Position numbers and translations under genes: made by a program. From Methanobacteriota archaeon (GTDB lineage Archaea > Hydrothermarchaeota > Hydrothermarchaeia > Hydrothermarchaeales > JACQPM01), in assembly GCA_016207475.1 (NCBI GenBank), contig JACQPM010000062.1:1-14646 (forward strand): a stretch of DNA of 14,646 nucleotides, written 5' to 3'. A model generated the notes under the pieces. The model worked only from the letters and a program-made list of their open reading frames with translations, was not told the origin of the DNA and did no database searches. This document shows positions 1-5,789 of this stretch, one piece after another (positions within the stretch are counted from its first letter, which is position 1; every line of letters begins with the position of its first letter).

Positions 1-818
1 ACCGCCTGGAAGTTCCAGTCCGTGGCCACGATGCTCGCCACGCTGTTGGCTATATTCGCCGACTTCAGGGGGTCGTTGGTCTTGAGGTAGCTGGCCACGA
101 AGGCCCCGGCGAAGGCGTCCCCGCACCCCGTCAGGTCTATCACCGTAGGCTGGTGGAGGGAGGGGAAGAAGCTGATCTCGTCCTCGACCACTATGCTCCC
201 ATAGACCCCCATGGTGACGACCAGGAGGTTGTGGGGGGCCCGTTTCAGGGCGTTCAGGGCCTGCTCCAGAGACTTGGTCTCCGTCAGCCTCATGGCCTCC
301 TCATCGTTCAGGGTGAAGATGTCCACCTTCGGCATCAGATCCAGGATCTCCCCACGGTACTTGAGGAAGTAGCCCCCGTGGGTGTTGAGGGAGATGATGG
401 CATTGGAGCGCTTCCGGAGGAAGTCTATGAAGGCCCTCTGCTTGGAGGCAGCCATTGGGGCTATATGGAAGGCCTGGGCATCGGAATAGGCTGGCGGTAT
501 ATCCTCGGGCCTTATGTATATCCCCACGTTCAGCTCGTGCCTCGTGTAGTTGGCAGAGCCGTCCTTGGCATAGTCGATGTCGAAGAGGGTGCTCTTACCC
601 CCGACCCTCTTCAGGCCGGCGGTGTCTATCCCCGCCTCCTTCAGGGTCGAGTGGAACTCGGCAGGGAAATCGCCCCCGACGCGAGATACAAGCCCAGTCC
701 TGGAGAAGATCTTCGCCCCCATGGCCGAGTACACGGCCGCGCCGCCGAGCTGAGTATTCTCCCTCCCCCCTATCCTGATCTTGTCGACGCTTATGTGGCC
801 TATGGTGACGCATTCCAT
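1..818 (-). CDS. PfkB/ribokinase-family carbohydrate or nucleoside kinase (3' end outside window)
   Basis: The reverse strand gives about 272 residues from ATG 818 and runs off the left edge without a stop. Seen: an N-terminal QLGGAAVYSA segment (about 23-32), the sugar-binding glycine-rich region of PfkB kinases; SRVGGDF near 45-51; a TMGVYGS segment near 202-208; and DLTGCGDAFAGAF near 228-240, the signature holding the anion hole and the catalytic aspartate (GCGD in place of the common GAGD). The family phosphorylates sugars or nucleosides with ATP in the cytoplasm. The substrate cannot be read from the sequence. ATG 818 is chosen because it aligns with the family N-terminus and a TATA-like box sits about 28 nt upstream. 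Probably only the C-terminal part is missing. It is divergent from ftr across 78 bp, which does not by itself show shared function. Family assignment is firm; substrate unknown. Confidence 0.9.
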   Translation of the reverse strand, partial: MECVTIGHISVDKIRIGGRENTQLGGAAVYSAMGAKIFSRTGLVSRVGGDFPAEFHSTLKEAGIDTAGLKRVGGKSTLFDIDYAKDGSANYTRHELNVGIYIRPEDIPPAYSDAQAFHIAPMAASKQRAFIDFLRKRSNAIISLNTHGGYFLKYRGEILDLMPKVDIFTLNDEEAMRLTETKSLEQALNALKRAPHNLLVVTMGVYGSIVVEDEISFFPSLHQPTVIDLTGCGDAFAGAFVASYLKTNDPLKSANIANSVASIVATDWNFQA

Positions 819-841
819 CCCCCTTTACATCGATGGCGTGG

Positions 842-850
842 CTAAAATAG
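842..850 (-). promoter_or_regulatory. TATA-like box for the PfkB-family kinase gene
   Basis: CTATTTTAG on the minus strand, centred about 28 nt upstream of ATG 818, puts the transcription start at or next to the start codon. The G-run before the ATG abuts the codon, too close for a normal Shine-Dalgarno site, so a leaderless mRNA is the simplest reading. Confidence 0.45.
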
Positions 851-861
851 GTTTTGATGAG

Positions 862-874
862 TAAATTTTAATAG
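862..874 (+). promoter_or_regulatory. TATA-like box for ftr
   Basis: TAAATTTTAATAG is the only strong AT-rich block before ftr and is centred about 29 nt from GTG 897. With archaeal TATA-to-start-site spacing, transcription would begin at the GTG, giving a leaderless mRNA. No Shine-Dalgarno sequence precedes the GTG. Confidence 0.5.
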
Positions 875-896
875 CTCCGAACCCCCCTGTTAGGCT

Positions 897-1790
897 GTGC
901 TCGAACTCCATGGCGTCGAGGTGGAGGATACCTACTGCGAGGCCTTCGAGGGCCTCTTCACCAGGTTCATCATAACTGCCAGGGACGGGAAGAGGCTGAA
1001 GCAGGCGGCCTACGGCTCCACTGCCCTGCCCTCGACGGTCTTCGGGGAGGCGGAAGGAGGCGTAGAGCGCTGGCTCCAACCCATGGAGACTCCAGACGGG
1101 AGGGTTGGAGCCTTCGTCCAGATCTGGGTGAACTGCGGCAAGGGCGCCAGGGAGAGGCTCGAGCAGGAGCTTGGGAAGAGGGTGAGGCAGGGGGTCCTGG
1201 TGGTGCCGACGACGAGGGTCTTCGACGCCCTTCCCCCCGGGGATAGCATAGACACCATGGCCAGGATCGGCCACTGCGGCGACGGTTACGAAGAGGTGAT
1301 CAGGATGTATGGAAGGGAACTCATCGCCATACCTCTGATGATGGGCGATTTCCTGATAGAGCGCCGCCTGGGCTACAGGAGGGGGGTCATGGGCGGGAAC
1401 ATATGGCTCATGGCCGGGTCCGAGGAGGCTGCCCTGGAGGCTGGGGAGAGGGCCCTAGAGGGCCTGGGCAGGGTGGAAGGTACAATAGCCCCTTTCGGGA
1501 TCTGCTCGGCCGGCTCCAAGGTGGAGACCCGATATCCAGAGATAGGCCCCACAACGAACCACCCCTACTGCCCAACCCTGAAGGGCAAGATAAAGGATTT
1601 CAGTGTGCCGGAGGGTGTGGCCTCCATACCTGAGATCGTCATAGACGGTATGGACCTGGCAGCCGTCAAGAGGGGGATGAGGGCGGCCATGGAAGGGGCG
1701 GCGGGGGTGGAGGGCCTCCTGAGGATCTCGGCAGGGAATTATGGAGGGAAGCTCGGCAAGCATCGGATATACCTCAAAGAGCTGTTATGA
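897..1790 (+). CDS. ftr: Formylmethanofuran--tetrahydromethanopterin N-formyltransferase
   Basis: A 297-aa protein of the usual Ftr length. Ftr is a soluble cytoplasmic enzyme that moves the formyl group from formylmethanofuran to tetrahydromethanopterin, the second step of CO2 reduction in methanogens and of the H4MPT methyl branch elsewhere. Recognisable segments include ELHGVEVEDTYCEAFEG at the N-terminus, ALPSTVFGEAEGG near 42-54, the PTTRVFDALP region near 102-111, GTIAPFGICSAGSKVETRYP near 195-214 and PTTNHPYCPTLKG near 218-230. These match the two-lobed Ftr family end to end. The start is GTG 897, which gives the family N-terminus (V-L-E-L-H-G-V-E) and lies 29 nt from a TATA box, so probably leaderless. 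It stands alone: no fmd/fwd, mch, mtd or mer genes flank it here. Assignment very secure. Confidence 0.97.
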   Translation: MLELHGVEVEDTYCEAFEGLFTRFIITARDGKRLKQAAYGSTALPSTVFGEAEGGVERWLQPMETPDGRVGAFVQIWVNCGKGARERLEQELGKRVRQGVLVVPTTRVFDALPPGDSIDTMARIGHCGDGYEEVIRMYGRELIAIPLMMGDFLIERRLGYRRGVMGGNIWLMAGSEEAALEAGERALEGLGRVEGTIAPFGICSAGSKVETRYPEIGPTTNHPYCPTLKGKIKDFSVPEGVASIPEIVIDGMDLAAVKRGMRAAMEGAAGVEGLLRISAGNYGGKLGKHRIYLKELL

Positions 1791-1970
1791 CCGACTGAAT
1801 ATGTAGATAAACTATTTTGAAACTTTTTGGGACATAAACACTTCGCTTTCAGCCATGGAATATTACGCACATTTTTAAGGCGACTGCACGCGGGTTTGAA
1901 AACTATACGGGACAAGATAAAACTTTTAAAAACAAAAACGTATATTTTAAGAGTGTTTTTTATAAAAATA

Positions 1971-1987
1971 TTCGATTATTGCTCGAA
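1971..1987. repeat. Inverted repeat TTCGA-n7-TCGAA upstream of a TATA box
   Basis: Perfect 5-bp arms at 1971-1975 and 1983-1987 end 3-4 bp before the TATA box at 1991-2000, in the position of the TFB-recognition element. It could be a regulator site. Five-base arms also arise by chance in AT-rich DNA, so this is weak. Confidence 0.3.
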
Positions 1988-1989
1988 AG

Positions 1990-2001
1990 ATTATAAATAT
2001 A
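1990..2001 (+). promoter_or_regulatory. TATA box for the microprotein / winged-helix pair
   Basis: ATTATAAATATA is a near-ideal archaeal TATA box. Its centre is about 28 nt from ATG 2024, which predicts a leaderless or near-leaderless mRNA. No Shine-Dalgarno precedes ATG 2024. Confidence 0.65.
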
Positions 2002-2003
2002 CC

Positions 2004-2019
2004 CTATCGTACTAGATAG
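2004..2019. promoter_or_regulatory. Operator-like inverted repeat CTATC-n6-GATAG
   Basis: Perfect 5-bp arms at 2004-2008 and 2015-2019 lie between the TATA box and ATG 2024, just before the predicted start site. A dimeric repressor bound here would block polymerase loading. The winged-helix-like protein encoded just downstream is an obvious candidate binder; that link is inference. Confidence 0.35.
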
Positions 2020-2023
2020 AGCC

Positions 2024-2131
2024 ATGAGCGAGATATTCTCGTCAGCCCTCCTGGGTCTAGGGAGCGTCCTCCTGGGGATAGGCCTCCAGTTGTACCTCCG
2101 CAGCTACCGGCCAGGAAGGGGTGAGCTATGA
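2024..2131 (+). CDS. 35-aa single-pass membrane microprotein
   Basis: A short frame from ATG 2024 encodes 35 residues. After a polar MSEIFSS start, residues 7-24 are almost wholly apolar (ALLGLGSVLLGIGLQLYL), followed by a basic tail (RSYRPGRGEL). The positive-inside rule suggests the tail is cytoplasmic. Support for a real gene: a strong TATA box about 28 nt upstream of the ATG, GC-rich codon use like the neighbouring genes despite following a very AT-rich gap, and an ATGA overlap with the winged-helix gene, so the two are probably translationally coupled. I do not recognise the family. It may tether or modulate the DNA-binding-like partner at the membrane, but that is a guess. Confidence 0.55.
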   Translation: MSEIFSSALLGLGSVLLGIGLQLYLRSYRPGRGEL

Positions 2132-2349
2132 GGAAGTTCGGGAATACCGCCAACAAGGTCAGAGGCATCCTGGAGGTGGTGAGAGATGGGGAGAAGGTCA
2201 CCGCCCGAGTGATAGCTGGGAGGCTTCGCGTGATGGGGTACAGGGCGAAGGAAGGGCACATAAGGATGTTCATCCACTATTACATGCTCCACAAGCACCT
2301 CGAGAGGGTGAAAGTGAACGGCATAAATCACTACGCTCTGGTCACCTGA
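2128..2349 (+). CDS. Small winged-helix-like protein (putative DNA-binding regulator)
   Basis: A 73-aa basic protein starting at ATG 2128 inside the stop of the microprotein gene. GGGGTGA at about 2118-2124 serves as Shine-Dalgarno site. The pattern is helix-rich: VRGILEVVRDGEKVTARVIA (11-30), GRLRVMGYRAKEGHIRMFIH (31-50), then YYMLHKHLERVKVNGINHYA (51-70). This resembles a minimal winged helix: helix 1, a helix-turn-helix over about 25-53, and a C-terminal beta wing (RVKVNGINHYALVT). No nucleotide- or metal-binding motif is visible. The fold is inferred from hydrophobic spacing only. It could repress its own promoter through the inverted repeat at 2004-2019. I do not recognise a named family. 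Confidence 0.7.
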   Translation: MRKFGNTANKVRGILEVVRDGEKVTARVIAGRLRVMGYRAKEGHIRMFIHYYMLHKHLERVKVNGINHYALVT

Positions 2350-2359
2350 AGACCAAAAA

Positions 2360-2369
2360 GCATTTAAGC
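2360..2369 (+). promoter_or_regulatory. TATA-like box and short leader for the 54-aa gene
   Basis: GCATTTAAGC is centred about 34 nt before ATG 2399. The predicted start site near 2391 leaves only a few leader bases. GGTGA at 2390-2394 lies 4 nt before the ATG and may act as a weak ribosome site. Confidence 0.35.
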
Positions 2370-2398
2370 CCTGCCTGGAGGTTACTATTGGTGATTTT

Positions 2399-2563
2399 AT
2401 GTTACAGAGACGGGAGATAATCTGCCCCCACTGCAAGGAGAGGGTCGAACTGGACGTGGGGATCACGCAAATCCGGTCCTTGGAAGTGGGCTTCACCATA
2501 AAGGTACTGAAGGACGAGAAAGAACGCCAGGGCGAGGATAAGCCTGGAGAGAAGAAGGACTAG
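2399..2563 (+). CDS. 54-aa hypothetical protein with a single CxxC knuckle
   Basis: ATG 2399 to TAG 2561 encodes 54 residues. The N-terminus has a zinc-knuckle half-site, IICPHCKERVEL (C9-P-H-C12), then a stretch that could form beta strands (DVGITQIRSLEVGFTIKVL) and a charged Lys/Glu tail. Only one CxxC pair is present, so a mononuclear zinc site would need a dimer, a partner, or H11 as a ligand. Codon use matches the neighbours. Its stop overlaps the stop of the convergent 134-aa gene by four bases (CTAG). Not recognised; function unknown. Confidence 0.5.
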   Translation: MLQRREIICPHCKERVELDVGITQIRSLEVGFTIKVLKDEKERQGEDKPGEKKD

Positions 2564-2964
2564 CGGTAACTGCCCAGGATCCTCTGGACGATCTCTTTCC
2601 CAATCCTCTCGAGGACCTCCTTCTCCAGCCCCTGAACGACGGCCAGGAAGGCTAGGCTCCCTCTCGATACCGGGCCTCTGAGTTCGCCGAAGACCTCCGC
2701 CCCTAGCTTTGGATCGACGAGGTGGACCCTGACAACGCCGCTCTCGGCCACGAACCTCCCTTTTATGTGGCCTATCATCCCCGCCCCGGCCTTCATGCAG
2801 CCTTCGGCCATGGACTCGGCCAACGCCCTCAAGAGGCCCGCCAGCTCCTCCCCGGTCAGGGGCTTCGGGAAGACGAGCTCCACGGAGGTGCTGTAGTTGT
2901 TCAGGCGCGCCTCCCTTATCAGGCGCGCCCCTAAGGTCTCCTCGTGGTCATGATCCTCTTCCAT
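2560..2964 (-). CDS. 134-aa unknown protein, third gene of the ramA-GTPase operon, with an acidic/His N-terminus
   Basis: Encoded directly after the GTPase gene with a 17-nt overlap; GAGGGG at 2975-2980 can serve as ribosome site. The N-terminus MEEDHDHEE is acidic with two histidines (H5, H7), a typical low-complexity metal-binding tail. The rest looks like an alpha/beta domain: a strand SVELVFP near 27-33, a helix EELAGLLRALAESMAEGCMK near 39-58, glycine-rich GAGMIGHIKG near 60-69, strand VVRVHLVDP near 77-85, and a C-terminal helix GLEKEVLERIGKEIVQRIL. I do not recognise the family. Because the upstream GTPase lacks the C-terminal domain of full-length CobW proteins, this protein may replace it in trans or hand a metal or corrinoid to it. 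That role is inference from gene order and the tail only. Confidence 0.8.
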   Translation of the reverse strand: MEEDHDHEETLGARLIREARLNNYSTSVELVFPKPLTGEELAGLLRALAESMAEGCMKAGAGMIGHIKGRFVAESGVVRVHLVDPKLGAEVFGELRGPVSRGSLAFLAVVQGLEKEVLERIGKEIVQRILGSYR

Positions 2965-3586
2965 GGCCCATCATCCCCTCTATGAAGCCCGTGAGCTCCT
3001 CGATCCCCTGCCCAGTCCTGGCCGAGAAGAGGATCACCTGCGCCCCGGGGTTCGCCTGCCTCACCATCTCCTCGGTCCGCCGCACCTGCTCTTCAGTGGC
3101 TATGTCCACCTTGTTCACCAGGATCACGTCAGCGGCCTCCATCTGCTTCTCCAGGAGGCTCTTGAAGCCCTCCTCCCTGTGGGATCTGATGAGGCCCGCC
3201 ATGGTCTCGTACCTGGAGGCGTCCATCAGGACGACGGAGGAGACCTCCTCCACCTCCCTCTCGGCGGCCGCCACGTCCTTTATCTGCCGGGGTATGGCCA
3301 CCCCCGTGGGCTCCACCAGGATGAGGCTTGGCTTGAAGCCCTCCTTGAGGGACCTGAGGGTCGTCACCAGGGAGCCGGCGACGGTGCAGCAGATGCACCC
3401 GGACCCTATCTCCGTCACGTCGAGGCCGTAGTCCCGCACGATCTTCCCGTCGATGGTCACCTCGCCGCAGTCGTTGACGATGATGGCCACGCGCTGGCCG
3501 TACTGGGAGGCGAGGGCCTTCCCGATCCTTATCAGGGTGGTGGTCTTCCCGGAGCCTAAGAACCCTCCTAGGATGAGCATCTTCAT
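2948..3586 (-). CDS. G3E-family (CobW/HypB/UreG-like) P-loop GTPase, G domain only
   Basis: A 212-aa GTPase. Motifs in order: Walker A GGFLGSGKTT (7-16); the GSGCICCT segment (61-68) with C64, C66 and C67, the metal-binding CxCC motif of COG0523 proteins; EPTG (92-95), the switch-region motif of G3E GTPases; NKVD (158-161) for guanine specificity; and SARTGQGIEEL (188-198). G3E GTPases deliver or proofread metal cofactors (HypB and UreG for Ni, CobW-type for Zn/Co) or guard B12 enzymes (MeaB). Full CobW proteins carry a C-terminal domain; this one stops after the G domain. Start ATG 3586 overlaps the ramA stop by 4 nt (ATGA), so it is coupled to ramA. The context suggests a role in corrinoid-protein maturation or activation. 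The family is secure; the cargo is inference. Confidence 0.93.
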   Translation of the reverse strand: MKMLILGGFLGSGKTTTLIRIGKALASQYGQRVAIIVNDCGEVTIDGKIVRDYGLDVTEIGSGCICCTVAGSLVTTLRSLKEGFKPSLILVEPTGVAIPRQIKDVAAAEREVEEVSSVVLMDASRYETMAGLIRSHREEGFKSLLEKQMEAADVILVNKVDIATEEQVRRTEEMVRQANPGAQVILFSARTGQGIEELTGFIEGMMGHGRGS

Positions 3587-5217
3587 TGCATGCCCTTGGC
3601 CTTCTCCAGGGCCTTGAGCTTCAGGAGGGACAGGTCAAAGACCTTCTCGGGGCAGGCGAGCTCGCACCTCATGCATGCGGTGCCGTTGCAGAACTCGGAG
3701 AGGATCTCTATATTGAACTTGCCGTCCTTCTTCTTTATAGGCAGGATCGCACTCTCCGGGCACTCCTTCTCGCAGGTCCTGCAGCCTATGCAGCCCTCGA
3801 ACTGCCCCACGAGCTTTATCCCGATGTGCTCCACGATGGTTATCCCCGCGCCTATGTCCTCTATGTCCCTGCCCACGGTCCTCATCTCCTTGGGCTTCCT
3901 TATCTGCGGGAGCGGCTTGATGCCGTAGAGCTGGAGGTACTGGTTGTACATCTCGAAGGGCATCCCTTCCTGCCAGTAGGCGAGCTCGCAGACGTAGGCG
4001 TTCTTGAAGGTCTCGGAGTTGGCGAACATCACGTGCTTGGCCTTCATGGAATCGGCAAGCTCCTGGAGCTCGTCCAGCTTACCAGGGTACCGCAGGAGGT
4101 CCACGGCCATGGAGAGGGAGGTGTTCCCTGCCTGGACCGTCCTGTTGAGGGCGGGCGGTATGTAGCCGACCCTCTGGGCGTGGAGGGGGTTTACGTAGGT
4201 ACCGGAGGCCCCGCACATGTACATGGCCTCCACGTTCTCGTAGTCTATCCCGGCCGCCTCCGCCAGGGTTAGGTGCCCGGCCCTCAGGGCGCCCAGGGCC
4301 TTTGTGGCCTCGCTCAGGTCCTCCTCTGTGAAGTATATGCCGTCCTGGAGGTGGAGCTTGTTGTCGGGGGTCTTTATATGGGGCGGGACTATGAGCCCCT
4401 TCTCCATCCCCATGGCGATGGTGCTTATGACCCCGGTGCCGGTTATCCCCTTGGCCCTTATCCCGCCCTTCGTTATAACAGCCCCGGTGGTGGGGTCTAC
4501 GATGTCCCCGGACTGCTTCTTGAACCTCTCGTCCAGGACATAGTTATGCCAGTTCTCGTCCAGCTCGCTGATGGCCCCCGGGGTGGCGAGCATCCCGTAC
4601 TCGATGTGCTGCCCCTCGATGGCGGGGCCCGCAGCCGCAGAGCCGGTGATGAACTCCCCGTCTATGAAGATCCCCATCTCGGCGTTTGTCCCGTAGTCCG
4701 TGACCATGGCCACGTCCTTCTCCTCCAGCATCTTGGACTTGACCACCATGGCCAGCGCGTCTGCGCCTATCTCGTGCCGCACGGCCGGTGGTATGATGAT
4801 CTCGGTCTTGGGCCTGACATTGAGCTTCGGGAGGGATTCGGCGGTTATTATCTTCCCCCTCCTCTCGGGGGGGGTGACCTTGAGCTCTCTCAGGAGGCTC
4901 TCCCCCGCGTATGCCAGGTCCCTGATCTCTATCCCCTCGAAGAGGGAGAGCTGGGCCGGGTTACCGCAGACGGCGATGGTCTCGACCTCGTTAAGGTCTA
5001 TCTCCAGGGCACCGATGATCTTGTTCACCGAGCCCACCATGATGTCGTTGGAGAGCTGGAGACCATTCCTGATGGCGAATGTGAGGTGGTCCATGATATT
5101 GGCTCCGGGCAGGGGGTGCCGTACGGTCATGGCCGTCTGAAGGATCTTCCCCCTCTCGTCCAGGGCCTGCGCCCTCTGTCCGCTCGTACCTAGGTCAATG
5201 GCGATCTTGTAACCCAT
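3583..5217 (-). CDS. ramA: RamA-type ATP-dependent reductive activase of methyltransferase corrinoid proteins
   Basis: A 544-aa protein, near the length of Methanosarcina RamA. It uses ATP hydrolysis to drive reduction of Co(II) corrinoid proteins to active Co(I). Seen: an ASKHA-type phosphate-binding start IAIDLGTSGQRAQALD (5-20); HPLPGANIMDHL (34-45) and VCGNPAQLSLFEG (83-95), both typical of the RamA/RACE family; DYGTNAEMGI (174-183), a second phosphate loop; MCGASGTYVNP (334-344); and two C-terminal [4Fe-4S] motifs, C476-C479-C482-C486P and C510-C515-C518-C522P. Start ATG 5217 has GGAGG six nt upstream. It heads a three-gene operon with the GTPase and the 134-aa protein. The corrinoid protein it activates is not in the window, though an MtaA/MtbA-like methyltransferase lies about 5 kb away. 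The family is clear; which methylotrophic system it serves is unknown. Confidence 0.93.
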   Translation of the reverse strand: MGYKIAIDLGTSGQRAQALDERGKILQTAMTVRHPLPGANIMDHLTFAIRNGLQLSNDIMVGSVNKIIGALEIDLNEVETIAVCGNPAQLSLFEGIEIRDLAYAGESLLRELKVTPPERRGKIITAESLPKLNVRPKTEIIIPPAVRHEIGADALAMVVKSKMLEEKDVAMVTDYGTNAEMGIFIDGEFITGSAAAGPAIEGQHIEYGMLATPGAISELDENWHNYVLDERFKKQSGDIVDPTTGAVITKGGIRAKGITGTGVISTIAMGMEKGLIVPPHIKTPDNKLHLQDGIYFTEEDLSEATKALGALRAGHLTLAEAAGIDYENVEAMYMCGASGTYVNPLHAQRVGYIPPALNRTVQAGNTSLSMAVDLLRYPGKLDELQELADSMKAKHVMFANSETFKNAYVCELAYWQEGMPFEMYNQYLQLYGIKPLPQIRKPKEMRTVGRDIEDIGAGITIVEHIGIKLVGQFEGCIGCRTCEKECPESAILPIKKKDGKFNIEILSEFCNGTACMRCELACPEKVFDLSLLKLKALEKAKGMQ

Positions 5218-5223
5218 CTTATG

Positions 5224-5276
5224 CCTCCAAGGATTTTGCTCAACGATTGTTGACCGTCTAACATTAAAAAAAATTT
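5224..5276 (-). promoter_or_regulatory. Promoter and ribosome site of the ramA operon
   Basis: On the minus strand AAATTTTTTTTAAT (5263-5276) is a TATA-like block; the predicted start site is near 5243. GGAGG (5224-5228) then sits six nt before ATG 5217. This gene therefore has a leader of about 25 nt, unlike many others here. An imperfect palindrome, CAACGATTGTTG at 5241-5252, covers the predicted start site and could be an operator. Confidence 0.45.
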
Positions 5277-5369
5277 CTATGGAATAGAGGGACCACTTTC
5301 CAATAAAATATAACCATAGAACAGAATAGGGTTTTTATACCCAAACGGTGTGGGTGTTAGAGGGAAAAG

Positions 5370-5419
5370 TTTAAATAGGCGATGAAAAATGGTATAGCAA
5401 CCGTTTATAGGAGAGGTGA
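5370..5419 (+). promoter_or_regulatory. Promoter and strong Shine-Dalgarno of the 93-aa gene
   Basis: TTTAAATA (5370-5377) is a good TATA box with a predicted start near 5400. GGAGAGGTGA (5410-5419), just before ATG 5423, is the longest Shine-Dalgarno match I noticed in the window. Further upstream, GGGTTTTTATACCC (5329-5342) is a palindrome-like element of unknown meaning. Confidence 0.55.
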
Positions 5420-5422
5420 AAA

Positions 5423-5704
5423 ATGGCCGACGAGTCCGCTATTGTGATAAGGAAATATCCAGTCCCGACCATCCAGCTCGCGTTCTGGAAGAAGGAAAGC
5501 GTGGAGCGCATCTATATAAACAGGAAGCTCGGTGCCGTCTTCAGGGATTTTGCCTACTTGGAGCACAATGCGGGCAACTGGACCTTCAAAGTCGTTGCCA
5601 GGGGCGATGTGGAGAGGACCTGCTGCCGGGATCTGAAGGTGCAGAACGTCCAGGAGATCCCCCAGAAGTTCTTCAGCGAGGAGATCAAGAAGTACCTGAA
5701 GTAG
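5423..5704 (+). CDS. 93-aa conserved-looking hypothetical protein
   Basis: ATG 5423 follows an extended Shine-Dalgarno and a good TATA box, and a run of eight T residues follows the stop, so this is probably a well-expressed monocistronic gene. The product is small and mixed-charge, with no membrane segment or signal peptide. Features: an N-terminal strand-like region AIVIRKYPVPTIQLAFWKK (6-24), an aromatic middle (FRDFAYLEHNAGNWTFKVVA), an adjacent cysteine pair (C67-C68 in ERTCCRD) and a basic C-terminal helix ending KKYLK. I do not recognise the family. It shares the intergenic region with divergent ramA and precedes the chaperonin gene; neither fact settles its role. Real gene likely; function unknown. 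Confidence 0.8.
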   Translation: MADESAIVIRKYPVPTIQLAFWKKESVERIYINRKLGAVFRDFAYLEHNAGNWTFKVVARGDVERTCCRDLKVQNVQEIPQKFFSEEIKKYLK

Positions 5705-5710
5705 CCTCCT

Positions 5711-5722
5711 CCTCTTTTTTTT
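5711..5722 (+). terminator. T-tract terminator after the 93-aa gene
   Basis: CCTC followed by eight T residues begins 6 nt after the stop codon. Archaeal RNA polymerase terminates at such T-tracts without a hairpin, so this fits an end for the 93-aa transcript before the chaperonin promoter. Confidence 0.5.
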
Positions 5723-5789
5723 CTACCAATTTTTGAGATTGTTACCGTTTATCTAGTGGCTACTATGGGCTCCTTCTAAGGGTTGCGGG

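Larger units (their letters stand above)
1791..2023. other. AT-rich intergenic regulatory region
   Basis: These 233 nt are much more AT-rich than the flanking genes. T-runs just after the ftr stop (about 1820-1829) could act as an archaeal terminator. Several TATA-like blocks occur (near 1921, 1950 and 1990). The last is well placed for the downstream gene, with two inverted repeats beside it. A 62-codon reading frame inside is Lys- and Phe-rich and looks like chance coding in AT-rich DNA. No tRNA or structured RNA was recognised. Confidence 0.5.

Noticed and set aside
153..845. Long plus-strand frame opposite the PfkB kinase
   Set aside because: The minus strand carries a clear kinase with family motifs; the opposite frame is a shadow produced by GC-rich codons. 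The same applies to long frames opposite ramA, the chaperonin and DUF1512.
1827..2015. A 62-codon plus-strand frame in the AT-rich gap after ftr
   Set aside because: It starts with TTG, is Lys/Phe/Ile-rich as expected of random AT-rich DNA, has no ribosome site, and runs across the TATA box and most of the operator region of the next gene.
5241..5342. Palindromes CAACGATTGTTG and GGGTTTTTATACCC as proven operators
   Set aside because: Short palindromes in a 205-bp AT-rich region are expected by chance. I mention them only within promoter entries.
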